From Liolophura sinensis (taxonomy: Eukaryota; Mollusca; Polyplacophora; Chitonida; Chitonidae), in contig NC_088295.1 of assembly GCF_032854445.1 (NCBI RefSeq), positions 58,945,249 to 59,009,248 of the forward strand: 64,000 nt of DNA. Reading direction: 5' to 3'. Position numbers and translations under genes: made by a program. Positions 1-15,100 of this stretch are shown in pieces. Under the pieces are notes generated by a model. It was not told the origin of the DNA. It did no database searches and was given only the letters and a program-made list of their open reading frames with translations. Every line of letters starts with the position of its first letter. Within the stretch, counting starts at the first letter, position 1.

Positions 1-103
1 CAACCAAACAATAACATTCCACGCCCAATCATATTAAGAAAGTAAATGCCACCTGCATGGGTGTTATAGGAGAACTGAAATGTCAACTCAGAAGAGGGCT
101 AAC

Positions 104-3100
104 CTGGTCTAATAAGGGTATAATTCTTGCCAGTAATTTTCTGCCTTTTCTCACAGTCAAAAGTCCTCCAAGAATCTCATCCTTCTTTTCTGGACAACAC
201 ACTGTTCGGTAAAGCTGAACAATTTTAGCTTTTCTTTCCTCTAGCAAAGGTTTCCTAAAGAAAGAAGATACTTGTTTATATCATCCTTCAAATACACCTA
301 CAAATATATAAAATGGCCATTATAAGAGAAGAAAACAAGAAGTTCAAGGGCAAATTCCATGAAGCGATTTCTGAATATATACAAAATTTTCGCACTTAGG
401 GTGTTGAGTATGGATCAAGACGTTGAAAATTGCTTGTTAAAAACTAAAAATTTATGACTTTTCATGTTTTCTACCATATGAAATGACAAAATCTAAAGAT
501 CGTTATCAAAAAAAAAAAAACCCCTCAGATACTGGACGCTTGTTCAAGATACTCCGTTCAGATCTACACATACCTTGATTCTTCTGGCAAAGCTAAAACC
601 CTTTTTTCAATGTCGTCTATTTCCAACAGTACGATGTAACACTGCAAGAAACAAAATACCAAGACTAGAATTAATTGGTGAATTAAACTTACTGGTGGCC
701 ATTTTCAGCTGAGTGCAGGATGCTTTTGGACAACTGACAATCTGACATGCTACAGTCAGGCACAGGGTGCAGAATAATTATTTGTGCCAATTTTGATGTT
801 AGGCTCACTGAATTAATTACTGGACTGGTTTCATACCATACCCTATCACTGATCCCATCAATTACTTGACAGCGGCCAGGTGTATTACCCTTGACAATAT
901 CCCAGGCAGGACTAATGCATGTTGGCAGGTATGGAACGAGACAAATCGTGCATGCCAAAGCCAAAACCCATGCCACTGTTTTTCACCTTCCATGTTAGCC
1001 TATCTGTTAATACGGTGGTGACCACGCAGCATGCACTTTATAACGCACATCGCCTTTAGCCATGTGATGATGCCGTGACAAATTCTGGCTCCGTCTTCAA
1101 GCTTAGTGTCAAATTTTTATTTTGGCGACCAAATTTTACTTCCCAGTTGAACCGACTGATTTTTGGTATATACTTCCCAGTTGAACCGACTGATTTTTGG
1201 TATATACTTCCCAGTTGAACCGACTGAGTTTTGGTATATACTTCCCAGTTGAACCGACTGATTTTTGATATATACTTCCCAGTTGAACCGACTGATTTTT
1301 GGTATATACTTCCCAGTTGAACCGACTGATTTTTGGTATATACTTCCCAGTTGAACCGACTGATTTTTGGTATATACTTCCCAGTTGAACCGACTGATTT
1401 TTGGTATATACTTCCCAGTTGAACCGACTGATTTTTGGTATATACTTCCCAGTTGAACTGACTGATTTTTGGTATATAATCAATAGGTTATTGACAGAAT
1501 CCAAGCCGATGTGGACAAGCTCTACTTTTGAATGGTGGAAGCATCATGAATTGGTCCACATAAGCACATATTCATTATTACACAAATGTTGGGACTCAAG
1601 AATGGATTTTTTGACCACTCCTCATAAATCTCAAAAGGCCCACCAATCCATTCATTCAAAGAAATTTTGCTCGGAAGCCAGAAAAAAGCTTACACAATCG
1701 GCGAAAAAAAAAAATACGTACAAGATAACAAAATCCCGTATACCTTTTCAATATCCATTAGGAGTTGCCTGAACTTGCGGAGTTCCTTACTGACGCTCTT
1801 TGTCTGTCCCTCCGGCTCGTTTGACGGCACCATAAGAGGTTTGAGGTCAATGATCTGCCGAGGGTTGTGAACACTGGAGGAGGTCAGGCGGCCCAGGGAG
1901 CCTTCAAACTGAGCTGTAAAATAAATATATTGCTCAATTATCTCACTGATGTTTGACGCCGTATTGCTGTACTTCACCTTATCAGTATAAAAAATACACT
2001 TTCATAAGCACATACCAGAGTTTTTTTCTGGTAACAAATTAATCGAACTTCCCAAAAATTTTTTAAAAAAGTCTTAAGTGACCATGTAATATGTATATAT
2101 CAAGTGATATATAAAGTGAACATATGAAATTATGTCACCTGAAAAGTGCTAAATTTTTAAGTGAAATGCAGTAATTGACTGTGTGTGTTATAACTACAGT
2201 AAATGTTGCTGACAACACAGACACCCAGAGCAAAACTTTTTGGTCTCTTTTAACTGGGGGGGGGGGGGGGGGGGGGAACCCTAAATATGAGTTATGTTAG
2301 GGTTAGGAGAACCCCTATATGTGTGATATGTATGACTTGACCTCTACTTCAGCCAGAGTTAACAAAAGCCCTAAATGTATGTTCAGACAGTTCTTGTTTA
2401 CCTGGTCTGTAGGATTTTGCCTCTATTTTAGCCAGGGCTGGGAGAACCAATGTGGGATCCTCTTCTCCAGTTTTATTTCCTTCAAGTTTTTCTCTTGCAA
2501 GTCTTTCACGAGCCTTCTTCTTTAATGTATAATTCTGCAGTACAATCGCCACAAAAACATATTACAAATTTGTATATATTTCTCCCCCATCTTAATACAG
2601 CGATAAACCTATTGACAGCTTATCAACACGTACAACTGAAAAACATACCAAAAGCAAACCATGTCAATCTGAGGCAGCTTTTAAATGACACTAAAACTGG
2701 TAACATTTTACTTCCAAATTATATAAATTTCACCAAGCATTTTTAATAATAAAAGGATGTTTTTTAAATTCGGAAAACAAGGAACTCCCATCCACCTGTC
2801 GCACAATTTATTACTCACTGTGTAATAAAAATCATCAAGATATGGGTTTTCTGTTTGGAGTTGTAATAACTGGATTTTTATTATCCAATCCTTTTCCTTC
2901 TTGGTCATCAGTCCTGCATATTCGTCTACTTCTTTTAGGACAAAGTTTCCGTTCGTGGGTCTTGGGCGAAAGTTAAAGGGTTGCTTATGTAACGATCTGT
3001 CAAAAAAAAAAAAAAAAAATATTATGAAAGACTGCCAACAACATTTCCTTACATTTCTCTTTTTTGTGCTCCAACATACATTTTACTGATGCCTGTGACA

Positions 3101-6100
3101 AACATCACTACTAAAGAAGTAACAAGAAGTTGAACATTGTCCATATCAATTTTCTTGAAAGGTGCATACAAACCTATGAAATAATCGGATTTAAAAGGAA
3201 GTCTCCTTACCACAAATCTCTTTGATCTCACTTTGAGTTTTACATCGCATTCAAGACCATTTCACTTTCACAACGACGGCATGCATTATGCACAAATCTG
3301 TTCAAGACATTTGGCAAATATTGTTAATTTATGTGAGATTACCTGTTGAACTGGTGTTGTTGTTGGAGCTGCTGTGATTGCTGAATGCCTCTATTCCTTA
3401 CCAGATGTGCTGGGTCACTGTATGGCATTGGGTACGGAATTCTGGAAGAAAGTTCAAATCTTCACATGTTTATGGGCATACACAGAGTACAACAGGCACC
3501 ACTTTCTGCCATAGGTTTAGCCAGGGGTGTCTCAGTGTCTTTGAGACACCCTGTTCGGCGAAAACTAACATGGGAGAGAACGGAAAAACAGGACAGAAAG
3601 TGGAACTGAGATGGCCTGATTTCAAACTCTGGCTAAATCTATGCTTCCTGCCTACACAAGCTATTTACAAGATACTAGCATATGAAAATGCTTTTTTCTC
3701 AACACTTGAATCCTACAGTGCTTGAGAATGACTGTGCCCCTTAACCTTAATAACAGCTAAACTATTACAAGGTCTAACAGGGATAAACTGCTTGGACAGA
3801 TGACTCGACTTGTTTTAGATGCACCATGTTAGCAAATTCAAACCTTTTGACTCAACATGGGGCCACACTGTGGTGTGTTAGTTCATATTATCAGCCTATT
3901 ACGTGTTACCCTCTACTGTTTTTCACCAAACTCCTCACCTGGGTGGAGCGACAGGACTGCCGTATGGGCTCTGTGCCCCAGGGCTTCCGTACGGCATCCC
4001 CCTTCCCCCGACCATGGCGTGGGGCATTCCATTGGGCATGCCTGGGACAAACTGATTTGGCGTTGCTGCTCTGGTGCCTGAAACACAAATTCAACTTGGC
4101 ATGTAATTAACTGTTTTCAGCTCATCAACTAAAAATTTAAATGTATTTATGTATGCTTGGGTTTTTATGTTGTACTGATCTATATGTTATATAATGACAA
4201 GGAGTCATTAAGTGTGTGTACATATTGTATCTTCTTGTAGCAGGGCAAGTCCATGCTGGCAGTACTGCTGACAAAGTGATGCCACCATTGAAGTATCATG
4301 TGACATGACACTCCACCCAGTCACATTATACTTACACCGGGCCAAACAGTCCTCTTTCTCTGCTCTCTCAGTGATAAACATCACCGGAGGCAGCCACAAA
4401 TACCATTGCTAAAGTCTTTGGTATGAACCGACCTGGGTTTGATCCCAGGTCTTCCTAGATGGATGCTCTAAGCATCAGGCCACCGAAGGTTTAAAAAAAA
4501 AAAAAAATGATTTTAAAGAGGTCAAGTAATGATGATGGAATACACTGATGTGACACCAATGTGACCCAACATGAAACTGATCAATTATGATAAATTGTAC
4601 TGAATCCTCAAAACTTGCACACTTTAACAAGAATATGTATTAGGCATGAATTCAAATCTAGGCAAAAAGCCTCTAATATTTGAACAGTTTGCGATTATAT
4701 GCAAAAAAGGCAAACAAATAATCACTTGGTTGCTACATTTATTTATTTAATTGGTGTTTAACGCCATACTCAAGAATATTTCACTCATACAGTGGAGGTC
4801 AGCATTATGGTGGGAGTAAACAGGGCATCGCCCCGGAGCGAAACCCACGACCATCCGCAAATTGTTGCAGACCTTCTCTGGTACAGTCTAAGGAAGCCCA
4901 CATGAGCTGGACTTGAACTCACTCCGACCGCATTGATGAGAGGGTCCTGAGTGGTTGCTAGAAAGTCGAACCCCAAAACGATATTATGCCCTCAAAACAA
5001 AAATATCTGCCCATTGAAACATTTAGATCTTTTCCAGCGGTATGTTAAACATTTTGAAATCAAAATTTAGTTGAACTTGTTATTGTTTCAATTTCTAATT
5101 TGCATATCTGGTCTGTATGTAGCGTATATATATAAAAAAAAAACATTGAATGGAACAAAAAACGTGTAATTTACAATTCATTACAAATTTTACTCATCAG
5201 TTTCACAGCAAGTGGGAGAAACTGGCGCAAAAGGTCTATGACAAAGGCGAGTGAATTTAAAGACGCAAATAAAACTACAGCTTAGTGCTCACTCAGATTT
5301 AACTGCTCAAGGAGTAAAGCTTGTGCAATGGAAGCAATACCCAGCTTTTCTGAAAAAGTACAGTTGAATTAAGTATGGCAACCATAGAAACATAACAAGC
5401 TCTAATCTGGAAGCATTAAAGCTGTATCAAATAAGAAAAAATTAATTTAACATCAGAAATAATGACATCACGCAGAAGGCAAATGCTGGTGTATATATAT
5501 ATATATAAATTTTTTTCATTACTTCCAAGTAAAGCTTTGGTCTAAAAAAAACCACTATGGTAGACATCTTAAAATCTCATTGGCAAGCATTTTAAGAATT
5601 AAGCAGGTGTGCGTGTAAGTAATGATTTAAGTTTTGTCTTTAAAATATATAATAGCTATATGTACTGATACCATTTACTAATTATATATCAAACACACAA
5701 AAAAAATGTCAAAATTCTTGTTTTCATCAATATACATCAAAGTAAATTTTAATTGACCAATCGTCATAAACCAAGGAAAGAAAAAAATGAGACTTTTGTT
5801 CAGCATGCAATAAAGAGAAGTCAATTAAACAACAGAATTTTATTGGTTTGAATTCTGTGTGTTAAGACGTATTCCAACCTTTCCGACCAAAGTCAACTGA
5901 TTAAATTTGAAACATAACAATTAGCAGTACCGTTGAAGCATGAAAAGTGAAATTTGATTATGTCTATGTTAACTGAAATAAATTCAGCATTTTATGGGGC
6001 TTTATGAAAGGCAGAAAAAGCAGGCTTGATTAATAGAAAACAACAAAAAAACAAAGCTGAACTGAAATAAAAGAAAGTCAACTTGAAACAAAGAAAAGCA

Positions 6101-9100
6101 GAACAATCCCAGAACATACCAATAATTCCAAGAGTGAAGTTTGGGTTAAACTGTGGTTGGATATGGGGGGAGAGGAAATGGTGAGGGAGGGGCGGGGATG
6201 GGGAGAGGTATTCAAAACTGGGGGAGGGGGAAAGAGAACGGCCTGCAAATAAAAAGTGGAAAGAAAAAATATTTTAAAAAATTGGAATGAAGACAAATGA
6301 AAATTGTGGAAATGCAGTACCAGAAATCAAATTAGAAAAAAAATATTGTGCAATGCATTCATAGACAAAACCCCTCAACCTTAAGGAAATGTAACCAAAA
6401 GAGGAAGTTTTAATACAGGTACAACTATTGCATCTTGATTGAAAAACATTAAAGGTGGAGAAAACATAAAAATCACATGAAGTTCAGATGGACGAGTATG
6501 CAAAGCTAATTGTGAATATGGTCTTTATCTATATGGTCAATATTTTTTATTCATTTTTTTTTTTAAGGAGAAAAAGACACATGAAAATAATTTTTGCATG
6601 GTGGTATTTGAGGCCTCCTTTCGGTATATATAGCTGTTGTGTAATATACCCACCATACAAATATATTTTCAAATACCGTTTTCTCCTAAAAAAAAAAAAA
6701 ATCCAAAAAAACATTAAAGACAATATTTGCAAATAAGTTTATACGCTCTTTCATCGGATTTTGGCATTATTTTTATGTTTTCTTCTCCTTTAATGACGAG
6801 TACTTTCAACTGGGTAACAACTCTTACTTCAGTATGGATTCATTTATTTTATTGATGTTTTATGCTACACTCTAGAATGTTTTATTTATACAATTGATGG
6901 CCAGCATTATGATAGGAGGAAATCGGCAGATCCTGCTGGAAACCCACAACCATCCGCAGACTGCTGTAGATGTCCCCAAATACCACCGGACAGGCAGCCA
7001 GCATGAGCTGGACTTTACCTCACAGCGACCACATTGGCGAGAGGCTCCTGGGAGTACGAATGGTTCTTCCTTATGACAAAGTGAAAGCCGTGTGAACTTG
7101 GGTTGAACTACTCAACGTACTGACAAATGATAAAGTGTATAAGTGTTCATCTACATGCCCAGATGTAGTGCTCATCTGAGTTTAGTGAACTGTGATCACA
7201 AATTCCGAGAGATCTCGTCAACAAGTCTGTCATAAAATTTAACTTTCAGTGACCTTGAAAAAGTGGGTCAAGGTCACTGAAAATCAATAGGGCTCTCCCT
7301 CATGACAGTGCCAGTTTGGTGAATTTGGGGCTGTTTTGGGAAGGTAAGAAACTATGATCGCTACTACAAGGTCAATATGGGCTGAGGGGTAAAAAAACAT
7401 TTTAGTGCATGTTCATTCAACTTACTTGATTCATCTAGTGTAACTGGCATACAACTAGGCACTGAAAGTTGTGCTTTAGTTTTTGTGCGCTTACATGTAT
7501 ATATGTACGTATGTACATGGACAAGTTTCTATGGCAACGCTGATGTATTGATCCGCTTTCATCGAACTTAAACTTCTAAATGGATCTTGATTGAAACATC
7601 CTCTGCATTTAGATCGTCGTCAGTCTATGGAATGAAGACTACGCCATTCTTTGACTTGATATGAGCTTGCCCACATTTTGATTCAGATCAGGGTAAATCT
7701 GAATAAGTGTTTTAGTGTACACGTGTAATTACAGATTACAACAAAAACGTGAAGATTTATGGAAAAAAGTTGCTGCAGAATGTAGATGCTATTAACAGAA
7801 CACACTGCTTTCCGTGTCTTTTCATACACTTTCTGTATGTATTAGTAATGCATGCATTCTTGTCGCATTCATAGAATACAAGTAAAATGCATTCAAATCG
7901 TGAAAACAACATGATTCAACATCAAAAAGCTGATTCTGAAAATCGCACTCTCATTTAACAAAATCACAAATCCCAGGACTTTCAATACCGGACGACACTG
8001 GCACAACACAACATCAAGTTCCGAGAGCAACACATCATCAAGTTGCGAGAACAACACATCATCAAGTTGTGAGAACACCACATCATCAAGTTGTGAGAAC
8101 AACACATCATCAAGTTGCAAAGTAACACATCATCAAGTTGCGAGAATAATACACATCAAGTTGCGAGAGCAACACAACATCAAGTTGCGAGAGCAACACA
8201 TCATTAAGTTGCGAGAACAACCCATCATCAAGTTGTGAGAACAACACATCATCAAGTTGCGACATACCGAGGATGTTCATGGGAGATCCTCTGCTGAATG
8301 GTGGGGTGTGAGGCATCATGGGAGAACCAATCCCGGGTACTGGTGGAGTTATCCTTCCTCGGGGTACGACCTGGGCAGGGGACATCCTGCCGTCTAGAGA
8401 ATTCCTGGAGAGTGGGCTCATCCCTGCAGGCAACTGAGGAGGCTGTACGGAAGGGGAAAACATGTTGTACAATCAGTTTATTGTTTACTGCTCATCAGGA
8501 GGCGACTGGGAAAGTCAATTTGCATTATCTTTTTGAGCGGGGGCCCGTTTCACAAAGAGTATAATGGCTAAACTTTGACAATTTTGCTTAAACAAAAACT
8601 ATAACCTTAAGCTTTTGGTTTTACATTTTGAAAGTTAGTCCAAAATTCCTAGATAGCTCTGGAGATGACTAGGAGACAGTAAAGTTGACTTTAACAATGT
8701 AGTATTTCCCATTCTTAAGGTTTATTTACTGATACTTAAAAATAGGAATAAATCACCTTCTTACAGCGCACAAATGTTTTTTGAAGCTCACAAAAAAACC
8801 AAAACGCAGACGTTGTTGTTGTTTCACATGAAAATTCTGTTGTGAGAGTTATTGCCCTTTCTTAAACTGTGACAAAAAACAAAACTCAAGGAGAAATTTT
8901 CTCTTTCCTGAAGTAAAACAGTAGCACTGACCAAAGTAGGGAGCTGCATGTTATATTTTCTACAGAAGTAGCAGGCTGTAGGTAGCTGGTAACTGCTTTC
9001 TCGTGAACCCCTTGTAAATGTATCACAAATAATACGAAATTGTGAACATAACTCTAGTACTTCATTTGACTGCATTTGATTTACCAAAAAAAAAACAACA

Positions 9101-12100
9101 ACAAAAAAACACACATATTTTCAGTTTTTGATGGTCCTTCACATGATGCTTACTTCTTTTTTCATGTTTTCTTTCTATCCGAGCTTTTAAGAAACATACC
9201 CTTCAAGAATTTTCCTTACCATTTGAGCTTTTAGGAAATGTTGTATGTAACTCATTTATTTTTCCAAAAAAGACACCACAGCTAAGCTCTTACTCCTTTC
9301 GTTCCACTAGAAGGCCTGTGCACAAACAAATGTCTAAAATCACAGGGAAGTTCTTGCTTAAAGTATGTACCATTCATTATATTAAAAATAAACCAAAGAT
9401 CAACTACCACATTAAACTAGACCTTGACCATTGACCTCGGGATTACCTGATGGAAGTCAGCGGGTGATGTGCGGCCATGTAACAGTGGGATAGGCATCGG
9501 CATGGAGAAGGGGGTGGAGTGCTCCTGTATGGGCTGGTGGTGATATTCCTGGTGGGTTTTGTGAGTCCTCATCGGCAGTCCCTCCCCTCTAAGCTGTCGC
9601 TCTAAATCCTCCGCTGATATGACTTTCGGGGCCCGGCTACCCAGAATCCGTCCTTCCAGTTCCTCCAGGGTCATGGCCTTGGGCAGATTCCCAGTGACTG
9701 CTGGTTTACTGCGCACAACAGCCGGTTCCTTTTAACAGAAACGTATGCTTACTGTGAAATATTCTTGGGCAAATTTCTTTTGACATTGATTGGCTGGCAT
9801 GATATATTGGCAAGTTTAGACTCAGCCGAGTCATCGATACTGAAACATACAAACTTGTCATGTTGCTGGACTCTTCAGTAATTTGAGGTAATATCTGCTT
9901 CTTTAATACAGAGGATTTCACGGAAACGATCGTTTTGTTCAGTATCGGTTCCCAGGTTAAAAATTCACGCAACAAAAGTCCGTTTCCCACAAAAAATGGC
10001 TAGGCTACTCACTCAGTACTGCTTAGTAAACACTGAACACAGTTAATTGTCTGAAGAGTTGTCAGCCTCAAATTGTGGCTCAGGTGTTACCAATAGACCA
10101 CAGATCATTAATTATATGTTCACAATATAACGACCAGAGAATCTAGCTTTTCCTTATCTTACTATCTTTGGACCTTGTTAACAAAATATTAACAAAATAT
10201 CAGCTTTTGCTTTATAGAATACAAGAGACTTTCAATTCCATGTTTATAATTTTGTCTTAAAAATGCCAAGTAAGCAAATATGTTTGTCACCAAGATCAGA
10301 TACTATCTAGCAAAAGGTTATGTTCAGCGAGCGCTCAATGTCCCTCTCCATAACCCAAAAGGTATACATCACATCCCGGCATTTCCACTTTTTGTTTCTG
10401 ATCCTTTCGAATTTCTGACGATTTACTCTTTCCTGATATCAACTCACATCAAATGTTGGTGTTCTCGTTGCTTTTGCATAGTCAAACAGACTCTGGATAT
10501 TGTTGACTTGCTTCGTGAAGTGGGACTCCTTGGCAGGCGAACCCCAAATATTCCGACTGGTGGGAGAAACCTGTCAAGGGAGATAAACCTTCCTTTAGTA
10601 CATGTCCCATGACAAAATCACTGACACAAATGATATCACTATGTGCAAACAAATATCTCTATATTCTGGGATGAAAAGGTTTCTCAAATATCCTCAGCAA
10701 TACATTTTTCCTTTCTTGCCTTATCCTGCAGAAGAGTTAAAAAGAGTTTAGATTGTTTCTTATCGTGTGTCCAAGATCAGATACTATCTAGCAAAAGGTT
10801 ATGTTCATTGAGACAGACCTCTCCATAACCCAAATTGTATACATCACTTCTTGGTTCAGAGTCATCATTTCAAGACATCAAAAATCGCTGAATCAGCCAT
10901 CTGCATTATAGGCCGGGGTCCCTTTGTTCTGTATTGACCAGATGTAGCTGAGTTTTAAAGCATGCTCCCAGTGTTGAAGAAGAACGCAGTTAACTAACAA
11001 CAATGCAGACAGATCTGTACATCGTGACTAAAAGCTACTGGAATTCTTCAACCTGTTTGCATATTTGCAAGATGTTTATTCAGACAAATTCTGACGGAAT
11101 TATTCTGTGTAGACTGATGAAATCATACCTTCAGTACAGCCGTGAAATTGGCTAATCCAACCAATATAATAATGTCTCGAAAATCTAAAGTGCGTAAGTT
11201 GCACTGAAAGTAGCTCGCTCACACGCGAAAAGGTCGAGGAATTGGGGTATATATTTTTGGCCTGTTCGGAAATTTCAGGAGACCTTTCCAGTTCTTCCTC
11301 ATTATGAAAAGGAACAGAAGAGCAAAATCAACAGATAAAATTTTTGTTGGTATAAAAAGTCCATTCATGTATTATTTTCCAACTTACCAGGGTCTCCATG
11401 TCCATAAAAGCAGGTGGAGAGGATGGACCAAACAGCTCATCCAGATCCTGAGGGCCCTGAACATGGATACAAGCAAAAACATACACATATTTGGACAGGA
11501 AAATGCTAAATGTACATGGTTGTAAAAAAAAAAAAAAAAAAAAGCATTCAAAGTTTTTGTAGTAAACTTTTATCACCTAGAATGCAAATCTTTATTTCTC
11601 CTTTTTCAGAACACTTTCACCATAGATGCCACAGTTGGACATTTATGGCGTACTTGTACATTACGAAAAGACTTATCTATTCTTTTCTTCTCTCCAGGTA
11701 GTGATGACCTTGCTCATTGAGTAAGCTGCAGTAAGTCCACATTTATTACTCATGTAATAATTAGCAAAGCTAAACCTATATTCCTTTACAGCCATTTGAC
11801 ATTTACCCTGGGGATTGCCCTGCCTTTGGAAACGTTGATAACAGCTGGGTCATTGAAGTCGTCGTCATCTTCTACCACTAGCTGACTGATGTTCTGTTCT
11901 AATTGCTCCTACACATGAAAAACAAAAAGGAATGATTTCACTGACTGATTGTGCCATACTCCAAAATATTGCATTCAAATGAGAATGATGAGTTTTGTGG
12001 CTGAAGTAAAAGTGTGCGAATGAAGCTGTTGTTGTATGTATGTATGCGTTGGGTTTTATGTTGAACTTAATATTTCCGCCACAAGATGATGAAGAGTCAT

Positions 12101-15100
12101 TCGGAGTGTGTATGTATATACTGTGTCTTCTTTTGTCTGTGTCGCCAAAGTGCTGACGCCACTAAAGTATCATATCAAAAACACCAGACATGACAACACT
12201 CCCAGTCACATTATATGGACACCGAGCCCACAAGTCTTGTTTCCTTGCTCTAACCTCTCAGTGCTTAGCATCAGGCGAGGCAGCAACTAGTATAATTTTT
12301 AAAGTCTTTGGTATGACCCAACCTGGGTTTGATCCCAGGTCTTCCAACAATTTTGTTCTATTGAAGGTTGCACTCCAACTAAACAGGAATGAATGTGATC
12401 ACTAGCAGAGTTAGACACAATAAACATATTAAGAGGCAGTGCTTGACCTCAAATTTTTATTACAACCAAAGACTCACTCCTGGTCTAAAAGTATTGGTTG
12501 TTATTTATAAGCCAACATTGTTCAAAGACAAACAGAATGAGTGCTAATTAAAGGAAAAGACCTTTAAAAATCAAAGTAAGCATCACAAAATAGGCCACTT
12601 AAAACTATATATGTATATATATATATATATAATGATGGCCTCCCACCATAATGACAAGCATGTATATATATGTATATACTTTCATTTAATTTTTTAGGCT
12701 TGTGTGAAAAGAGGTAAAGGCATTCAACCATTTGAATTCTAAGGTGGGCTAAATAGACCATACCATGAGAATTAAGGAACTCTGACGTCACAGTAACTTT
12801 TTCCAACTCTACCATGTCTAATCAAGGCTCTGAATGTTGGAATAACTCTTTACCTATGACTAAAAGATTACTGAAAAGGTGATGTGATGTCAGAGTTCCA
12901 AGATACTCTTATTTTTATTTACATATTTACTAGCCTTTTGAGGGTCCAAAGGAGAGTCAGTTTACTGAGAGAGAGCATCATGTCTGTTTCATGTATATAT
13001 ATTTATACAGGTTACTTAAAAGAATGAGGGGGCCTCCGTGGCTCAGTCGGTTAGCGCGCTAGCGCAGCGTAGTGACCCAGAAGCCTCTCACCAATGCGGT
13101 CGCTGTGAGTTCAAGACCAGCTTATGCTGGCTTCCTCTCCGGCCGTACGTGGGAAGGTCTGCCAGCAACCTGCGGATGGTCGTGGGTTTCCCCCGGGCTC
13201 CGCCTGGTTTCCACCCACCATAATGCTGGCCGCCGTCGTATAAGTGAAATATTCTTGAGTACGGCGTAAAACACCAATCAAAAAAAAAAAAAAAAAAAAA
13301 ATAAAAGAATGAAGTTATTATTATATACATAACTCAGTCATATTTTCTATGAGGTTGTCATTATCAGCCACTCAAGTTTCTGATTCCCTGTTAGCTCTAT
13401 GCATCATCGATTAGACGATAATTTAGCTGTAACACCCACCTCTGGACTTAGGAGAGACAATTTCCCGCCATGCTTGTCAAGTCCTGGCTCAATAAGCTTC
13501 CCTGCCAACTTCTCGTGCTGCTCTTCCCAGTCTCCATCTACAGTCACACAATAGCTTAGTCAGACACAAATGACTTCAGGCAAGGACTAGAAACAAACCT
13601 ACGCAATACATAAACGTGACAGAGGTTAACAAAGTTATAAGTCATATAAAATCTACTTGAGCTGGCCCTGATCAGGTGCAAGAAAGTCAAGAGTTCCCAG
13701 AATTCACTGTGCTGTTCTGCATCTTACAAGGGAGTCCACTTCCCTTGGTATGGGGCTGCAAAAGCAAACTACCATCATAAGTTAAGCATTTTACCCTCTG
13801 CTGAAGTATGCATGTCACTCCAACACTCCGGCTGTATGTGGGAAGGTCTGCCGGCAACGTGCGGATGATCGTGGGTTTTCACCGGGCTCTGCCTGGTTTC
13901 CTCCCACTATAATGATGGCCGCCGTCATATAAGTTAAATATTCTTGAGTACAGCATAAAACACCAATCAAATAAATCACTCCAAGAGAGGACTTAAAATG
14001 CATCGTTGGCTAACATCAATACTTCAACATTTATTTGGTCATCATCAGGATTATTTACAAGGTAAACAGCTACTTCTTGAGAGCTTATATACATGTACAT
14101 TTATCCTGATAGTGAACTGTTATCACTATTAAAACACTAGCGAGTTCAATCACACAACAGCAGTAACAATAACTATCAGCTACAATGGTAGTTATATACT
14201 GAGCTTTGACTATGAGAAGTTCATCAGTGGATCTAATGGATTACCTTCTGCTCCTGCACCAAATGTTTCATCATTCAACTGATCTATCTCTTCCTCTAGT
14301 GGCTCATAAATGTCTTCAAACTCCCCCAACTTGCCAGCTCCTAATGCCTGCAACGCATATGATATATTTACTTAATTCATGGTTACCATCAATCATAATA
14401 TAGAAGTTTTGGCTTACTTGATAACACTCCAGAGATGAAATGACGAAACTGAACTCCAGGTACATCATGTTCATTTAGTTAAAACTTAGCACACTTTGGA
14501 GTCATCTGGAATCTGAAAAAGTTTATAGTTTTCCCAATCTCTTATCTCTTTGCTATAACAACCATCTTTCTGGCCACTCCCATATCTCCAGTAATCATTT
14601 AGTGGACCTAACCCTTCGTTCCACATCTTTTTTCTTCACCATCATGGGTTGGCAGTGAGTTGAAGTCCTTTGTAAATGAGGTCTAGTCCAAAATAGGTGT
14701 AAACGATTTTTCGTGTGTGGTCAAATGCAAGACATCAGCCCCAAATTCATGATAAAGCCAACAATTTCACAACTAATAAGACATGGAGTGCTTCTATTCT
14801 GGTTGAACGCTTCATCCAGAAAATAGAAACGGTGTCAATGCGAAATGGCTGCAGTTTCAGTGATGGCTGTGTCATGAATTTGGGGAAAACATGCAATTAC
14901 CAAGGGCAATATACAGTAAGTGAATATGATTACCCTAACTCTTCAACCTATTCACCCACAATTATGACCAATATTTTCACAAATTCTGAGAAAACTATGA
15001 AGTGTAGAGAAATAATCTGCAGTTTTATGAAGCTTGCATCTTAATTGACACAAATAAGTCATTCTTGGTGTCATTTCCACAATAACTGTTTGCAGAAATT

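Noticed and set aside
1136-1504. 122-codon frame and CRISPR-like regular repeats
   Set aside because: It is a contiguous 34-bp minisatellite without spacers, inside a PATL1 intron.
3049-3231. Extra PATL1 exon between 3343 and 2996
   Set aside because: The phase-2 junction from exon 10 to the exon at 2996 gives R-SLHKQP and continues into the conserved EKDW block, so no exon is needed here.
13028-13110. tRNA gene
   Set aside because: A and B boxes are present, but the sequence continues into a SINE body shared by some twenty copies and does not form a clean cloverleaf.
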